From NCBI RefSeq assembly GCF_012999535.1, contig NZ_JABBWV010000003.1, positions 456,439 through 520,438 of the forward strand: a stretch of DNA of 64,000 nt, given 5' to 3'. Below, in pieces: positions 18,467 through 27,173 of the stretch (position 1 is its first letter; every line of letters begins with the position of its first letter). The notes beneath the pieces are model-generated. The model did no database searches and had not been told where the DNA came from. It was given only the letters and a program-made list of their open reading frames with translations. Both the position numbers and the translations under genes were made by a program. Source of the stretch: Microbispora sp. H11081. GTDB taxonomy: Bacteria; Actinomycetota; Actinomycetes; Streptosporangiales; Streptosporangiaceae.

Positions 18467-19279
18467 ATGGCGAACGAAACGGCCGTTTACACCCACGGCC
18501 ATCACGAGTCCGTTCTGCGTTCCCACCGCTGGCGTACGGCCGCCAACTCGGCGGCGTACCTGCTGGGCGAGCTGAGACCCCACATGCGGATCCTGGACGT
18601 CGGCTGCGGTCCAGGCACGATCACGGCCGACCTGGCGGAACTGGTCCCGGAGGGCGAGGTGATCGGCATAGACAGAGCCCCGGGCATCCTGGAGCAGGCG
18701 CGGCGCGAGGCGGAGCGGCGGGGCCTCGGCAACGTGAGCTTCGCGACCGCCGACGTGCACGCGCTGGGCCACCCCGACGCGTCCTTCTGCGTCGTGCACG
18801 CCCACCAGGTGCTGCAGCACCTCGGCGACCCCGTCGGCGCGCTGCGCGAGATGCGGCGGGTGACCAAGCCGGGCGGGATCGTCGCGGCCCGCGACGGCGA
18901 CTACGGCGGGTTCCTGTGGTATCCGCAGGTCCCGGCCCTGGACGACTGGCTGGACCTCTACCACCGGGTGGCCCGCGCCAACGGCGGCGAGCCGGACGCC
19001 GGGCGCCGGCTGCGCGCCTGGGCCAGGGAGGCGGGCTTCACCGAGATCACCTCGTCCTCGACCACGTGGTGCTACGCCACCCCGGAGGACCGGGCCTGGT
19101 GGGGCGGCCTGTGGGCCGACCGCACGGTCGAGTCCTCCTACGCGGCCCGTGCCGTCGAGGGCGGTCACGCCACGCGGGACGACCTGCGCCGGATCGCCGA
19201 CGGCTGGCGGGAGTGGGCCGCGAGCGAGGACGGCTGGTTCAGCGTCCCGCACGGTGAGATCCTCTGCCGCGTGCCCTGA
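18467..19279 (+). CDS. Class I SAM-dependent methyltransferase
   Basis: A 270-residue methyltransferase of the UbiE/MerR-neighbour type. SAM motif I is ILDVGCGPGTITADLAELV, then VIGIDRAPGILEQAR and VVHAHQVLQHLGDPVGALREM (the methyltransf_11 signature). N-terminal YTHGHHESVLRSHRWRTA is typical of a subgroup found in actinomycetes and fungi. The substrate is unknown. ATG 18467 (MANETAVY) is preferred over upstream starts because homologues of this type begin near this segment. Confidence 0.85.
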   Translation: MANETAVYTHGHHESVLRSHRWRTAANSAAYLLGELRPHMRILDVGCGPGTITADLAELVPEGEVIGIDRAPGILEQARREAERRGLGNVSFATADVHALGHPDASFCVVHAHQVLQHLGDPVGALREMRRVTKPGGIVAARDGDYGGFLWYPQVPALDDWLDLYHRVARANGGEPDAGRRLRAWAREAGFTEITSSSTTWCYATPEDRAWWGGLWADRTVESSYAARAVEGGHATRDDLRRIADGWREWAASEDGWFSVPHGEILCRVP

Positions 19280-19357
19280 CCCGGCCGTGTCCTCCGGCGG
19301 ACAGGGGGGAGGATGGAGATGTGACTGGCTGCCGTGCACTGCCCGAGGAGGGGTGAG

Positions 19358-20482
19358 ATGCGGTCGGCCGCGGGGGACCCCGTGACGCTGTTCCTGTGCG
19401 GCGACGTCATGCTGGGCCGGGGCGTCGACCAGATCCTCCCGTGCCCGGGAGACCCCGCGCTGGAGGAGTCGAGCGTCCGGGACGCCCGGCGGTACGTCGA
19501 GCTGGCGGAGGCCGCCAACGGCCCGATCCCGCGCCCGGCCGGATACTCCTGGCCCTGGGGCGACGCCCTGGAGGTGCTGGACGAGGCCGCCCCCGACGTA
19601 CGCGTGCTGAACCTGGAGACGAGTGTCACCCGCAGCCGTGAATTCGCGCCGGGCAAGCCCGTGCATTACCGAATGAACCCGGCGAATCTTCCCGCTCTGG
19701 CCGCGGTCCGGCCCGACGTGTGCGTCCTGGCCAACAACCACGTGCTCGACTTCGGCGTACCAGGGCTCACGGAGACGCTGGACGCGCTCGCGGGGGCTGG
19801 GCTGGACCAGGCGGGCGCCGGACGGGATGAGGACGAGGCGTGGCGGCCCGCGGTCGTGGCCCTGCCCGGCGGCGGACGGGTCCTGGTCTTCGCGGTCGCG
19901 ATGCCGTCCAGCGGCGTCCCCGCCACCTGGGCGGCGGCCGCGGACCGGCCCGGCGTCGCCTGTCTCCCCGGCCCCACCCGCGACGCCGCCGCGCGTACGC
20001 TCCGGCACGTACGGCGGGTCAAGCGGCCGGGGGACATCGCGGTCGTCTCCGTCCACTGGGGATCGAACTGGGGTTACGAGGTTGAGGAGGACCAGGCCGA
20101 GTTCGCGCACGCGCTGGTGGAGGGCGGCGTCGACCTCGTCCACGGCCACTCCTCCCACCATCCCCGGCCGGTCGAGGTGCACAGGGGGCGGCTGATCCTC
20201 TACGGCTGCGGCGACCTCGTCGACGACTACGAGGGCATCGCGGGGTACGAGGAGTACCGCGACGACCTGCGCCTGCTGTACTTCGCGACGGTAGAGGCCG
20301 CGACAGGGCGGCTGATCGAACTGCGGATGGCGCCGATGCGAGCCGTGCGGATGAGGCTGCGGCACGCCTGCCCCGAGGACCGCGCGTGGCTGCTGGCGAC
20401 GCTCGACGGGATCTGCCGGGAGTTCGGCGCGCGGGTCGCACCGGCGCCCGGCGGCACGCTCGCCCTCGCGCCGGCGGCGTAG
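19358..20482 (+). CDS. CapA family protein (PGA capsule-synthesis-type metallophosphatase fold)
   Basis: A 374-residue CapA/PgsA-like protein of the calcineurin-like phosphoesterase group. Landmarks: LFLCGDVMLGRGVDQ, LNLETSVT, VLANNHVLDFGVPGL, VVSVHWGSNW and GHSSHHPRPVEVH, which supply metal-ligand His, Asp and Asn residues. CapA proteins take part in poly-gamma-glutamate assembly, but there are no capBC genes here and no signal peptide, so a different, cytoplasmic role is possible. GAGG precedes the ATG at 19358. The CBS gene follows after 11 bp and is probably co-transcribed. Confidence 0.85.
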   Translation: MRSAAGDPVTLFLCGDVMLGRGVDQILPCPGDPALEESSVRDARRYVELAEAANGPIPRPAGYSWPWGDALEVLDEAAPDVRVLNLETSVTRSREFAPGKPVHYRMNPANLPALAAVRPDVCVLANNHVLDFGVPGLTETLDALAGAGLDQAGAGRDEDEAWRPAVVALPGGGRVLVFAVAMPSSGVPATWAAAADRPGVACLPGPTRDAAARTLRHVRRVKRPGDIAVVSVHWGSNWGYEVEEDQAEFAHALVEGGVDLVHGHSSHHPRPVEVHRGRLILYGCGDLVDDYEGIAGYEEYRDDLRLLYFATVEAATGRLIELRMAPMRAVRMRLRHACPEDRAWLLATLDGICREFGARVAPAPGGTLALAPAA

Positions 20483-20493
20483 GAGGTGGTCAC

Positions 20494-21099
20494 ATGCTGG
20501 TCCGCGAGATCATGACGACGCCGGTGATGACGGTCCGGCGCACCGAGACGATCAAACAGGCCGTCCGCCTGCTGTACGAGAAGGACATCACGGCCGCGCC
20601 GGTGGTCGACGCGTCCGGGCGGATGGTCGGCGTCGTGAGCGAGATGGACCTGCTGCGCGGCGAGTTCGGGACCAACCCCCGGGCGTTCCTGCGCCCGGAG
20701 GCCCTGCCCACCGGCAGGCCGCCCGCGCTCGTCGAGGAGGTCATGACGCCGCGCGTCGCCACGGTCGGGGACGCGGCCGACACCATGGACGTGGTCGAAC
20801 TGATGATCACCACGGGGGTGAAGAGCGTCCCGGTCCTGCGCGACGAGGAGCTCGTGGGGATCGTCAGCCGGCGCGACCTGATGGGCCTGCTGGCCCAGGG
20901 CGACGAGCGGATCCGCGAGGACGTGCTCGCGGCGCTGCGCGACTGCGCCGACACGTCGTCCTTCGGCGCGGCCGTGCGCGACGGCGTGGTCGAGCTGTAC
21001 GGCCGGGGAGACGAACGGTCGGCCCGCATCGCCGAACTCGTCGCCAGGACCGTCCCCGGTGTCACCGACGTCGTCTTCCCCGAGGGGCTCGTCAGCTGA
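20494..21099 (+). CDS. CBS-domain pair protein with C-terminal BON domain
   Basis: A 201-residue protein. Residues 1-60 and 80-140 are two CBS motifs (MTTPVMTVRRTETIKQAVRL through VVSEMDLL; MTPRVATVGDAADTMDVV through GIVSRRDLM), which usually bind adenosyl nucleotides. The remaining 60 residues form a BON-like domain (VRDGVVELYGRGDERSARI). Such proteins are common in actinobacteria as energy or redox sensors of unknown target. GGAGG precedes the ATG at 20494. Confidence 0.88.
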   Translation: MLVREIMTTPVMTVRRTETIKQAVRLLYEKDITAAPVVDASGRMVGVVSEMDLLRGEFGTNPRAFLRPEALPTGRPPALVEEVMTPRVATVGDAADTMDVVELMITTGVKSVPVLRDEELVGIVSRRDLMGLLAQGDERIREDVLAALRDCADTSSFGAAVRDGVVELYGRGDERSARIAELVARTVPGVTDVVFPEGLVS

Positions 21100-21120
21100 T
21101 GCGGTGTCCGTCGGCGATCC

Positions 21121-21573
21121 TCAGCCGAGGCGGTCGAGGACGTCCTCTGCCAGTCGTTCGAGGGCGGCGACCTGCCGGCGGGTGAGTCCGTCGAAGAACA
21201 GGCGCCGCACGGTCTCCACGTGTCCGGGGGCCGCGGCGCGGATGGCCCTGCGGCCCTCCTCGGAGATCACGACGAACGCGCCCCTGCCGTCCTCCTCGCA
21301 CTCCTCCCGCGTGACGAGCCCCCGGCGCTCCATCCGGGTGAGGTGGTGGGACAGCCGGCTCTGTTCCCACTGGAGGTCGCGCTGCAGCTCGAACGGCCGC
21401 AGCCGTCCTTCCGGCCTGTCGGTGAGGTGCACGAGGACCTCGTAGTCCGCCAGGGAAAGGCCGGAGTCGGCCTGCAACTGCCGGTTGAGCCGGGCCGTGA
21501 GGCGGCCCTGCATGCGCAGGTACGCCCGCCAGGCGCGTTGCTCGTCCGCGTCGAGCCACCGTGGGCTGTCCAT
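21121..21573 (-). CDS. MarR-family regulator
   Basis: A 150-residue MarR protein with a winged helix: LSLADYEVLVHL, LQRDLQWEQSRLSHHLTRME as recognition helix, and wing GLVTREECEEDGRGAFVVIS. It is divergent from a pirin operon, and a perfect 20-bp palindrome lies between the two starts, so it probably represses both directions. The effector is unknown but could be a phenolic or oxidant, as in other MarR-pirin pairs (inference). Confidence 0.88.
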   Translation of the reverse strand: MDSPRWLDADEQRAWRAYLRMQGRLTARLNRQLQADSGLSLADYEVLVHLTDRPEGRLRPFELQRDLQWEQSRLSHHLTRMERRGLVTREECEEDGRGAFVVISEEGRRAIRAAAPGHVETVRRLFFDGLTRRQVAALERLAEDVLDRLG

Positions 21574-21625
21574 GCCTCTCAGGCTATCCGGAATCAATGA
21601 CTCGTCATGTATGTTGGGGGCACCA

Positions 21626-21645
21626 GTAGATGATGCATCATCTAC
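21626..21645. promoter_or_regulatory. Perfect 20-bp palindrome, MarR operator candidate
   Basis: GTAGATGATGCATCATCTAC is fully self-complementary and sits 24 bp before the first pirin start and 53 bp from the MarR start, the expected place for a shared operator. Confidence 0.75.
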
Positions 21646-21668
21646 ATGGCGACAAGGAGAGGGAACTC

Positions 21669-22439
21669 ATGACCACGACCAGGCTGGCCCCCCAGGTCGA
21701 CGTCCGCAGGGCGGGCGAGCGCTTCGCCACCCGCATCTCGTGGCTGGATTCCAAGCACTCGTTCTCGTTCGGCGGCCACTACGACCCCGGCAACACCCAC
21801 CACGGGCTGCTGCTGGTCAACAACGACGACGTCGTGCACCCGGGCACCGGCTTCGAGACGCACCCGCATCGCGACATGGAGATCGTCACCTGGGTGCTCC
21901 AGGGCTCGCTGGTCCACCAGGACTCCGAGGGCCACTCGGGCGTCATCTACCCGGGCCTGGCCCAGCGCATGAGCGCCGGCACCGGCATCCTGCACTCGGA
22001 GAAGAACGACTCCTGGCGGCTCACCGGCGGCGGCACGCACGACGAGCCCGTGCACTTCGTCCAGATGTGGGTGGTGCCGGACGAGCCCGGCATCGCGCCC
22101 GGCTACGAGCAGCTGGAGATCGAGAACGAGCTGCTCGCCGGCGGCCTGGTGCCGGTCGCGAGCGGCATGGACAAGCACGCGGGCGAGGCGGCCATCCGGA
22201 TCAAGAACCGGTACGCCGCGCTGTACGCCGCCCGTCTCCAGCCCGGCCAGACCGTGGAGCTGCCCGAGGCGCCGTTCCTGCACCTGTTCGTACCCCGGGG
22301 GAGGGTCACCCTGGAGGGTGCGGGCACCCTGGAGACCGGCGACGCCGTACGCTTCACCGCCACCGGCGGGCAGAAGGTCACCGCGACGGAGCCCGCCGAG
22401 ATCCTCGTGTGGGAGATGCACGCGACGATCGCCGCCTGA
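21669..22439 (+). CDS. Pirin family protein 1
   Basis: A 256-residue bicupin of the pirin family. The iron-binding residues of the N-terminal cupin are present in THPHRDMEIVTWVLQG and ILHSEKN. Some pirins act as quercetin 2,3-dioxygenases, others as redox-sensing cofactors; which applies here is unknown. The ATG at 21669 follows GAGAGGGAAC. It is first in an operon with a small acetyltransferase and a second, divergent pirin. Confidence 0.9.
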   Translation: MTTTRLAPQVDVRRAGERFATRISWLDSKHSFSFGGHYDPGNTHHGLLLVNNDDVVHPGTGFETHPHRDMEIVTWVLQGSLVHQDSEGHSGVIYPGLAQRMSAGTGILHSEKNDSWRLTGGGTHDEPVHFVQMWVVPDEPGIAPGYEQLEIENELLAGGLVPVASGMDKHAGEAAIRIKNRYAALYAARLQPGQTVELPEAPFLHLFVPRGRVTLEGAGTLETGDAVRFTATGGQKVTATEPAEILVWEMHATIAA

Positions 22440-22461
22440 CGATCCTGGAAGGAAGACCCCG

Positions 22462-22803
22462 ATGCAGCAGTCAGAACCGCAGGTCGCCGACAAGCCGGAG
22501 GCGAGCCGCTTCGAGATCACCCTGGACGGCGCGCTCGCCGGTTTCGCCGACTACCGGCTCAACGGGCCGAGGATCTCCTTCACCCACACCGAGATCGACC
22601 CGGCCTTCGAGGGCCGGGGCCTCGGCTCGACGCTGGTCAAGGCGGCGCTCGACGCCGCCGGGGACGCCGGGCTGTCGGTCCTGCCGATCTGCCCGTTCGT
22701 GCAGCGGTACATCGCCCGGCACCCGGAGTATCTCGACCTGGTGCCCGAAGACCAGCGGGCCAGGTTCTCCCTCGACGGTGGCGGCGGGGAGGGATCGAAG
22801 TGA
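22462..22803 (+). CDS. Small GNAT-like acetyltransferase (NAT_SF/YidJ type)
   Basis: A 113-residue protein of the short Gcn5-related group: RFEITLDGALAGFADYRL, ISFTHTEIDPAFEGRGLGSTLVK as acetyl-CoA loop, and LPICPFVQRYIARHPEYLDLV near the end, all typical of the family. The GGAAGGAAG sequence upstream supports the ATG. Its stop overlaps the GTG start of the next pirin, so translation is probably coupled. The substrate is unknown. Confidence 0.85.
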   Translation: MQQSEPQVADKPEASRFEITLDGALAGFADYRLNGPRISFTHTEIDPAFEGRGLGSTLVKAALDAAGDAGLSVLPICPFVQRYIARHPEYLDLVPEDQRARFSLDGGGGEGSK

Positions 22804-23795
22804 GTCAGGGGGAGCCGGCGCTGTACGGCTGCACCGTGGTGCACGGCGGCACGGGCGAGGCCGGGGCGGAGCCGGAGAGCGTGCTCCTGCCCGGCCACGA
22901 CGTGCCGCTCGGCCGGTACACGACCGTACGGCGGCTGCTCCCGCAGCGCCCGCGCCGCATGGTCGGCGCGTGGTGCTTCGTCGACCACTTCGGGCCCGAC
23001 GACGTGAGCGGCCGGCCGGGGATGCAGGTGCCGCCGCACCCGCACACCGGCCTGCAGACGGTCACGTGGCTCGCCGAGGGGGAGATCCTGCACCGCGACA
23101 GCCTCGGCAACGTCCAGCCGATCGTGCCCGGGCAGCTCAACCTGATGACCGCCGCCCACGGCATCGCGCACTCGGAGCAGTCGCCGCCGGAACGCCCGCC
23201 GGGCATGCACGGGCTGCAACTGTGGGTCGCGCTGCCGGAGGACGCGCGGCACGGCGAGGCGCGGTTCGAGCACCACGCCGCGCTGCCCGTGCTGCGCGAC
23301 GGCGACGTCACGGTGACCGTCGTGGTGGGCGAGGTGGGGCCGCTGCGCTCGCCCGCCCTCGTGCACACGCCCCTGCTCGGGGCCGAGGTGCTCTTCGCGG
23401 GGCCGGGGGAGCACAGGCTGCCGGTGGACCCGGCCTTCGAGACGGCGGTGCTCGCCATGTCGGGCACGGCCGAGGTGGCCGGGGTGCCGCTGGCCCCGGG
23501 CTCGCTGCTCTATCTCGGCCAGGGCCGTACGGAGGTCCCTGTCGGGGCGGCCGGCCCCGCCCGCCTGTTCGTGCTGGGCGGCACGCCGTTCGAGGAGCCC
23601 CTAGTGATGTGGTGGAACTTCGTCGGCCGCTCGCACGAGGAGATCGCGCGGGCGCGCGACGACTGGGCGCGGGATGAGTGGGTACCGGGCGACCGCTACG
23701 GCGTCGTCCCCGGCGGGGAGGCTCCGCTGCCCGCCCCCGAGATGCCCACCGTGCGGCTGAAGGCCCGCGACCGGCACGGCAGGGTGCTCAGCTGA
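22800..23795 (+). CDS. Pirin family protein 2
   Basis: A 331-residue bicupin distinct from pirin 1. The metal-site segment is PPHPHTGLQTVTWLAEG and the distal ligands are GIAHSEQSP. The C-terminal domain ends MWWNFVGRSHEEIARARDDW, a hallmark of the family. It begins at GTG 22800, overlapping the acetyltransferase stop. Its last 8 bp overlap the convergent exporter gene. Confidence 0.9.
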   Translation: MSQGEPALYGCTVVHGGTGEAGAEPESVLLPGHDVPLGRYTTVRRLLPQRPRRMVGAWCFVDHFGPDDVSGRPGMQVPPHPHTGLQTVTWLAEGEILHRDSLGNVQPIVPGQLNLMTAAHGIAHSEQSPPERPPGMHGLQLWVALPEDARHGEARFEHHAALPVLRDGDVTVTVVVGEVGPLRSPALVHTPLLGAEVLFAGPGEHRLPVDPAFETAVLAMSGTAEVAGVPLAPGSLLYLGQGRTEVPVGAAGPARLFVLGGTPFEEPLVMWWNFVGRSHEEIARARDDWARDEWVPGDRYGVVPGGEAPLPAPEMPTVRLKARDRHGRVLS

Positions 23796-25260
23796 CGGAC
23801 GACCCTGCCCGCCTTCTGGTGAAGCAGGTCAGCACGGCCAGCGCGGAGACGGCGGTCATGCAGGCGAGGGCCCACCGGTAGCCGGTCACGAGCCGCTCGA
23901 CCGCCGTGGCCGAGACGTGGGACAGCGTGCCCGCGAAGACGGCGTCGTGCAGGTCGGCGGGGAGCGGCACCGTGATGATCGACAGGACGAGCGCGGTGCC
24001 GACCACCACCCCGGTGTTCTGCAGCATCAGGCGCATGGCGTTGACGATCCCCAGCCGGTGCGACGGCACCCCGTCGAGGATCGCGGTGGTGTTGGAAGGT
24101 AGGAACATACCGGAGCCGACGCCGATCAGCACGAGGGCGGCCATGAGCGCCACGGACGAGACGCCGGGGGAGATCAGGCACAGCAGGACGGCCAGTCCCG
24201 CCGTCGTGAGCGAGGTCGCGGCGACCGCCACCGTGCGCGGGCCGAGGCGGCGCAGCAGGAAACCCGACGTGACCGAGGCCGCCATCGCCGCGATCGAGAG
24301 CGGCAGCACCTTCAGCGCCGCGCGCACCGGGTCCTCCCCGCGGACGGCCTGGTAGAACAGCGACACGAGGAGCACCACCCCGACCCTGGCGGTCGAGTTG
24401 AGGAACGACGCGAGCGTCCCGAGGGTGAACGCGCGGTCGCGGAACATCCGGATGTCCACCACCGGGTGGCGGGCCCGCAACTCCCGGGCGACGAACAGCG
24501 GGAGCGTCACCGCGAACACGACGAGGCCCGACACCACCATCGGGTGTCGCCAGCCGAGCCTGGTCACCTCCGACAGCGCGAGCAGCAGGCCACCGAGACA
24601 GGCGAGCACGAGCGCGTTGCCGGGCAGGTCGAGGCCCCGGTCGCGGCCCTGCGGCGGCCCCGGACGCAGGGCCATCGCCCCCCAGACCAGGCACGCCAAT
24701 CCGAGCGGCACGTTGTACCAGAACACCCAGCGCCAGCCGAGGTGCTCGGTGAACAGGCCGCCGAGCGACGGGCCGGCGAGCTGGGCGATGGAGAACGACG
24801 CGGTGTAGACGCCCATCCCCTCGCCGAGCCGCGACTTGGGGAAGGCGTCGGTCACCAGGGCGGCGCTGTTGGTCAGCAGCATGGCCCCGCCCGCCGCCTG
24901 CGCCACGCGCAGCGCCACGATGATCCACGCGCTCGGCGCGAGCCCGGCAAGGAGGCTGGCGACGGTGTAGGTGGCCAGCCCGCCGAGGTACATCGCCCGC
25001 CGCCCGAACAGGTCGGCGAGCCGGCCGAACACCACCATGAGCACGGTCGTCGTGAGCTGGAAGGCGAGCAGGATCCAGCTCGCGGCGTCGGCACTCGCGT
25101 GCGTCTGCCGTACGACCTGGGGGAGCGCCACGTTGAGCGCGCTGCCGCCGAGCGCGGTCAGGACGCTGGCCATGCTCACGACCGACAGCGTCCGCCAGGC
25201 GCGGCGCAGCCGCTCACGTTCGCCGGGGTCCGCGGCGACGGCCCGCGGCACGGCCGTCAT
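23788..25260 (-). CDS. DHA2-type MFS transporter
   Basis: A 490-residue multi-helix transporter. Signature segments: GGSALNVALPQV in helix 1, FGRLADLFGRRAMYL as motif A, and AGPSLGGLFTEHLGWRWVFW in the helix 5 region. It probably exports a drug-like or acidic compound. The gene is divergent from the SDR/MaoC operon, and the AATTCTAGA-type operator at 25300-25323 lies 40 bp from its start, so it may belong to the same regulon. Confidence 0.88.
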   Translation of the reverse strand: MTAVPRAVAADPGERERLRRAWRTLSVVSMASVLTALGGSALNVALPQVVRQTHASADAASWILLAFQLTTTVLMVVFGRLADLFGRRAMYLGGLATYTVASLLAGLAPSAWIIVALRVAQAAGGAMLLTNSAALVTDAFPKSRLGEGMGVYTASFSIAQLAGPSLGGLFTEHLGWRWVFWYNVPLGLACLVWGAMALRPGPPQGRDRGLDLPGNALVLACLGGLLLALSEVTRLGWRHPMVVSGLVVFAVTLPLFVARELRARHPVVDIRMFRDRAFTLGTLASFLNSTARVGVVLLVSLFYQAVRGEDPVRAALKVLPLSIAAMAASVTSGFLLRRLGPRTVAVAATSLTTAGLAVLLCLISPGVSSVALMAALVLIGVGSGMFLPSNTTAILDGVPSHRLGIVNAMRLMLQNTGVVVGTALVLSIITVPLPADLHDAVFAGTLSHVSATAVERLVTGYRWALACMTAVSALAVLTCFTRRRAGSSVS

Positions 25261-25299
25261 CGTACGGCGAGCTGGATCATGACCGGCCCCTCCCTACCC

Positions 25300-25323
25300 A
25301 ATTCTAGATTCGCTTACTAGAAT
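25300..25323. promoter_or_regulatory. Regulon operator A
   Basis: Contains ATTCTAG (25301-25307) and its exact complement CTAGAAT (25317-25323), 9 bp apart. Read as direct elements, AATTCTAGA (25300) and CTTACTAGA (25313) have a 13-bp period. It lies between the divergent MFS and SDR genes. Confidence 0.75.
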
Positions 25324-25368
25324 CTCGTTCACATGAGATCGGGTCAAGCCGAGTCAAGGGAGCCGCGC

Positions 25369-26292
25369 ATGGGCGGAATCATGGAAGGCCGCGTCGTGAT
25401 CGTCACCGGCGCCGCGCGGGGCATCGGGCGTGGGCACGCGCTGGAGTTCGCGCGCCAGGGCGCCAAGGTGGTCGTCAACGACCTGGGCGCCGAGGTCGAC
25501 GGCACCGGCTCGTCCACCGGCGCCGCGGGCGAGGTGGTCGAGGAGATCAGGGCCATGGGCGGCGAGGCCGTGGTCGACGGCGAGGACGTCTCCGACTTCG
25601 ACGGCGCGCACCGCATGATCATGAGGGCCGTGGAGACCTTCGGCGACCTGCACGCCCTGGTCAACAACGCGGGCATCCTGCGCGACCGGATGCTCGTCAA
25701 CATGACCGCGGACGAGTGGGACGCGGTCATCCGGGTGCACCTGCGCGGCACCTTCGCCCCGCTCCGCCACGCCGCCGCCTACTGGAGGTCCAGGGCCAAG
25801 GCGGGCGAGCCGGTGGACGCCCGGGTGATCAACACCACGTCGTCGTCCGGCATCTACGGCAACGCCGGGCAGGGCAACTACGGCGCGGCCAAGGCGGGCA
25901 TCGCGTCACTGACGATCATCGCGGCCAAGGAACTGGCGCGTTACGGCGTGACGGTCAACGCGGTCGCCCCGGCCGCGCTCACCCGGATGACCGAGAACCT
26001 CGTCCCGGGCGGGAGGCGGCCGGCCGAGGGGGGTTTCGACGCGGCGGCGCCGGACAACATCGCACCTGTGGTGGTATGGCTGGCGAGCGCGCAGTCGCGG
26101 GGGATCACCGGCCGGGTCTTCAACGTGCGCGGCGGGCACATCAGCGTGGCCGAGGGCTGGCACGCCGGGCCGGGCGTGGACAAGGACGCCCGCTGGGACC
26201 CCGCCGAGCTGGGCGAGGTGATCCCCGCCCTGGTCGGCAAGGCCGCGCCGAACGCCCTCACCAGCGGGCGCATCCCGGCAGGGGAGGACTGA
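25369..26292 (+). CDS. Short-chain dehydrogenase (3-hydroxyacyl-CoA dehydrogenase type)
   Basis: A 307-residue SDR. The cofactor motif is TGAARGIGRGHA, followed by VNNAGIL; the catalytic residues lie in NTTSSSGIYGNAGQGNYGAAKAG (positions about 160-180: Ser, Tyr, Lys). The long C-terminus resembles the (3R)-hydroxyacyl-CoA dehydrogenases of peroxisomal multifunctional-enzyme type. With the MaoC hydratase that follows after 1 bp it would carry out the hydration and oxidation steps of a beta-oxidation-like pathway. The ATG at 25369 follows GGGAG; ATG 25381 is an alternative. Confidence 0.88.
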   Translation: MGGIMEGRVVIVTGAARGIGRGHALEFARQGAKVVVNDLGAEVDGTGSSTGAAGEVVEEIRAMGGEAVVDGEDVSDFDGAHRMIMRAVETFGDLHALVNNAGILRDRMLVNMTADEWDAVIRVHLRGTFAPLRHAAAYWRSRAKAGEPVDARVINTTSSSGIYGNAGQGNYGAAKAGIASLTIIAAKELARYGVTVNAVAPAALTRMTENLVPGGRRPAEGGFDAAAPDNIAPVVVWLASAQSRGITGRVFNVRGGHISVAEGWHAGPGVDKDARWDPAELGEVIPALVGKAAPNALTSGRIPAGED

Positions 26293-26293
26293 C

Positions 26294-27139
26294 ATGCCGC
26301 TCGACCACGGTCTGATCGGGGTGGAGAGCGCTCCGTACGAGCGGTCGTGGACGTCCGCCGACACGCTGCTCTACGCGCTCGGCGTCGGGGCGGGCACCGG
26401 CGAGCTCGCCTTCACCACGGAGAACTCGGCGGGGATCAGGCAGCGGGTGCTGCCGACCTTCGCCGTCCTGGCCGCCCAGGCTCCCACCGGGCGGAGGCTC
26501 GGCGACTTCGACCCGGCCATGCTCGTGCACGCCGAGCAGGCGTTCGAGCTGCACCGCGAACTGCCGCCCGCCGGTCGCGTACGGACGACCTCGACCGTGA
26601 CCGGCGTCTACGACAAGGGCTCGGGTGCGCTGGTGACGAGCGAGGCGAGGGCGGTGGACGCGGAAAGCGGCGAGCCGCTGATCACGAGCCGCAGTTCGGT
26701 GTTCATCCGCGGCGAGGGCGGCTTCGGCGGTGAGCGGGGGCCCCGCGACGAGTGGGCCGACCCCGGCAGGCCGCCTGACCACACGGTGACCTACGAGACC
26801 CACCCCGACCAGGCCCTGCTGTACCGCCTGTCCGGGGACCGCAACCCGCTGCACTCCGACCCGGCCTTCGCCGCCCGCGCCGGTTTCCCTCGGCCGATCC
26901 TGCACGGGCTGTGCACGTACGGGATCACCGGGCGGGCGCTGCTGCACGCGGTGGCGGGGTCCGACCCGGCCAGGTTCGCGGCCATGTCGGGACGGTTCAG
27001 CGCGCCGGTGTTCCCCGGCGAGACGCTCACCGTGTCCATCTGGACCGGCGACGGCGGCGCGACCGCCCTGTTCCGTACGGCGAAGGAGGACGGCACGGTC
27101 GTCATCGACCGGGGCAGGGCCGCCTTCCGCCCGGCGTGA
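26294..27139 (+). CDS. MaoC-like enoyl-CoA hydratase 2
   Basis: A 281-residue double-hotdog hydratase. The C-terminal hotdog carries the hydratase 2 motif YRLSGDRNPLHSDP with catalytic Asp and His, followed by GFPRPILHGLCTYG. The N-terminal hotdog (residues 10-130) lacks the motif, as usual for the eukaryote-like two-domain form. It would hydrate a trans-2-enoyl-CoA to the (3R)-hydroxyacyl-CoA for the SDR encoded just upstream. Confidence 0.92.
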   Translation: MPLDHGLIGVESAPYERSWTSADTLLYALGVGAGTGELAFTTENSAGIRQRVLPTFAVLAAQAPTGRRLGDFDPAMLVHAEQAFELHRELPPAGRVRTTSTVTGVYDKGSGALVTSEARAVDAESGEPLITSRSSVFIRGEGGFGGERGPRDEWADPGRPPDHTVTYETHPDQALLYRLSGDRNPLHSDPAFAARAGFPRPILHGLCTYGITGRALLHAVAGSDPARFAAMSGRFSAPVFPGETLTVSIWTGDGGATALFRTAKEDGTVVIDRGRAAFRPA

Positions 27140-27173
27140 GGCGCCGGCGCGGTGCCCGGCGGGGTCGCCGGGG

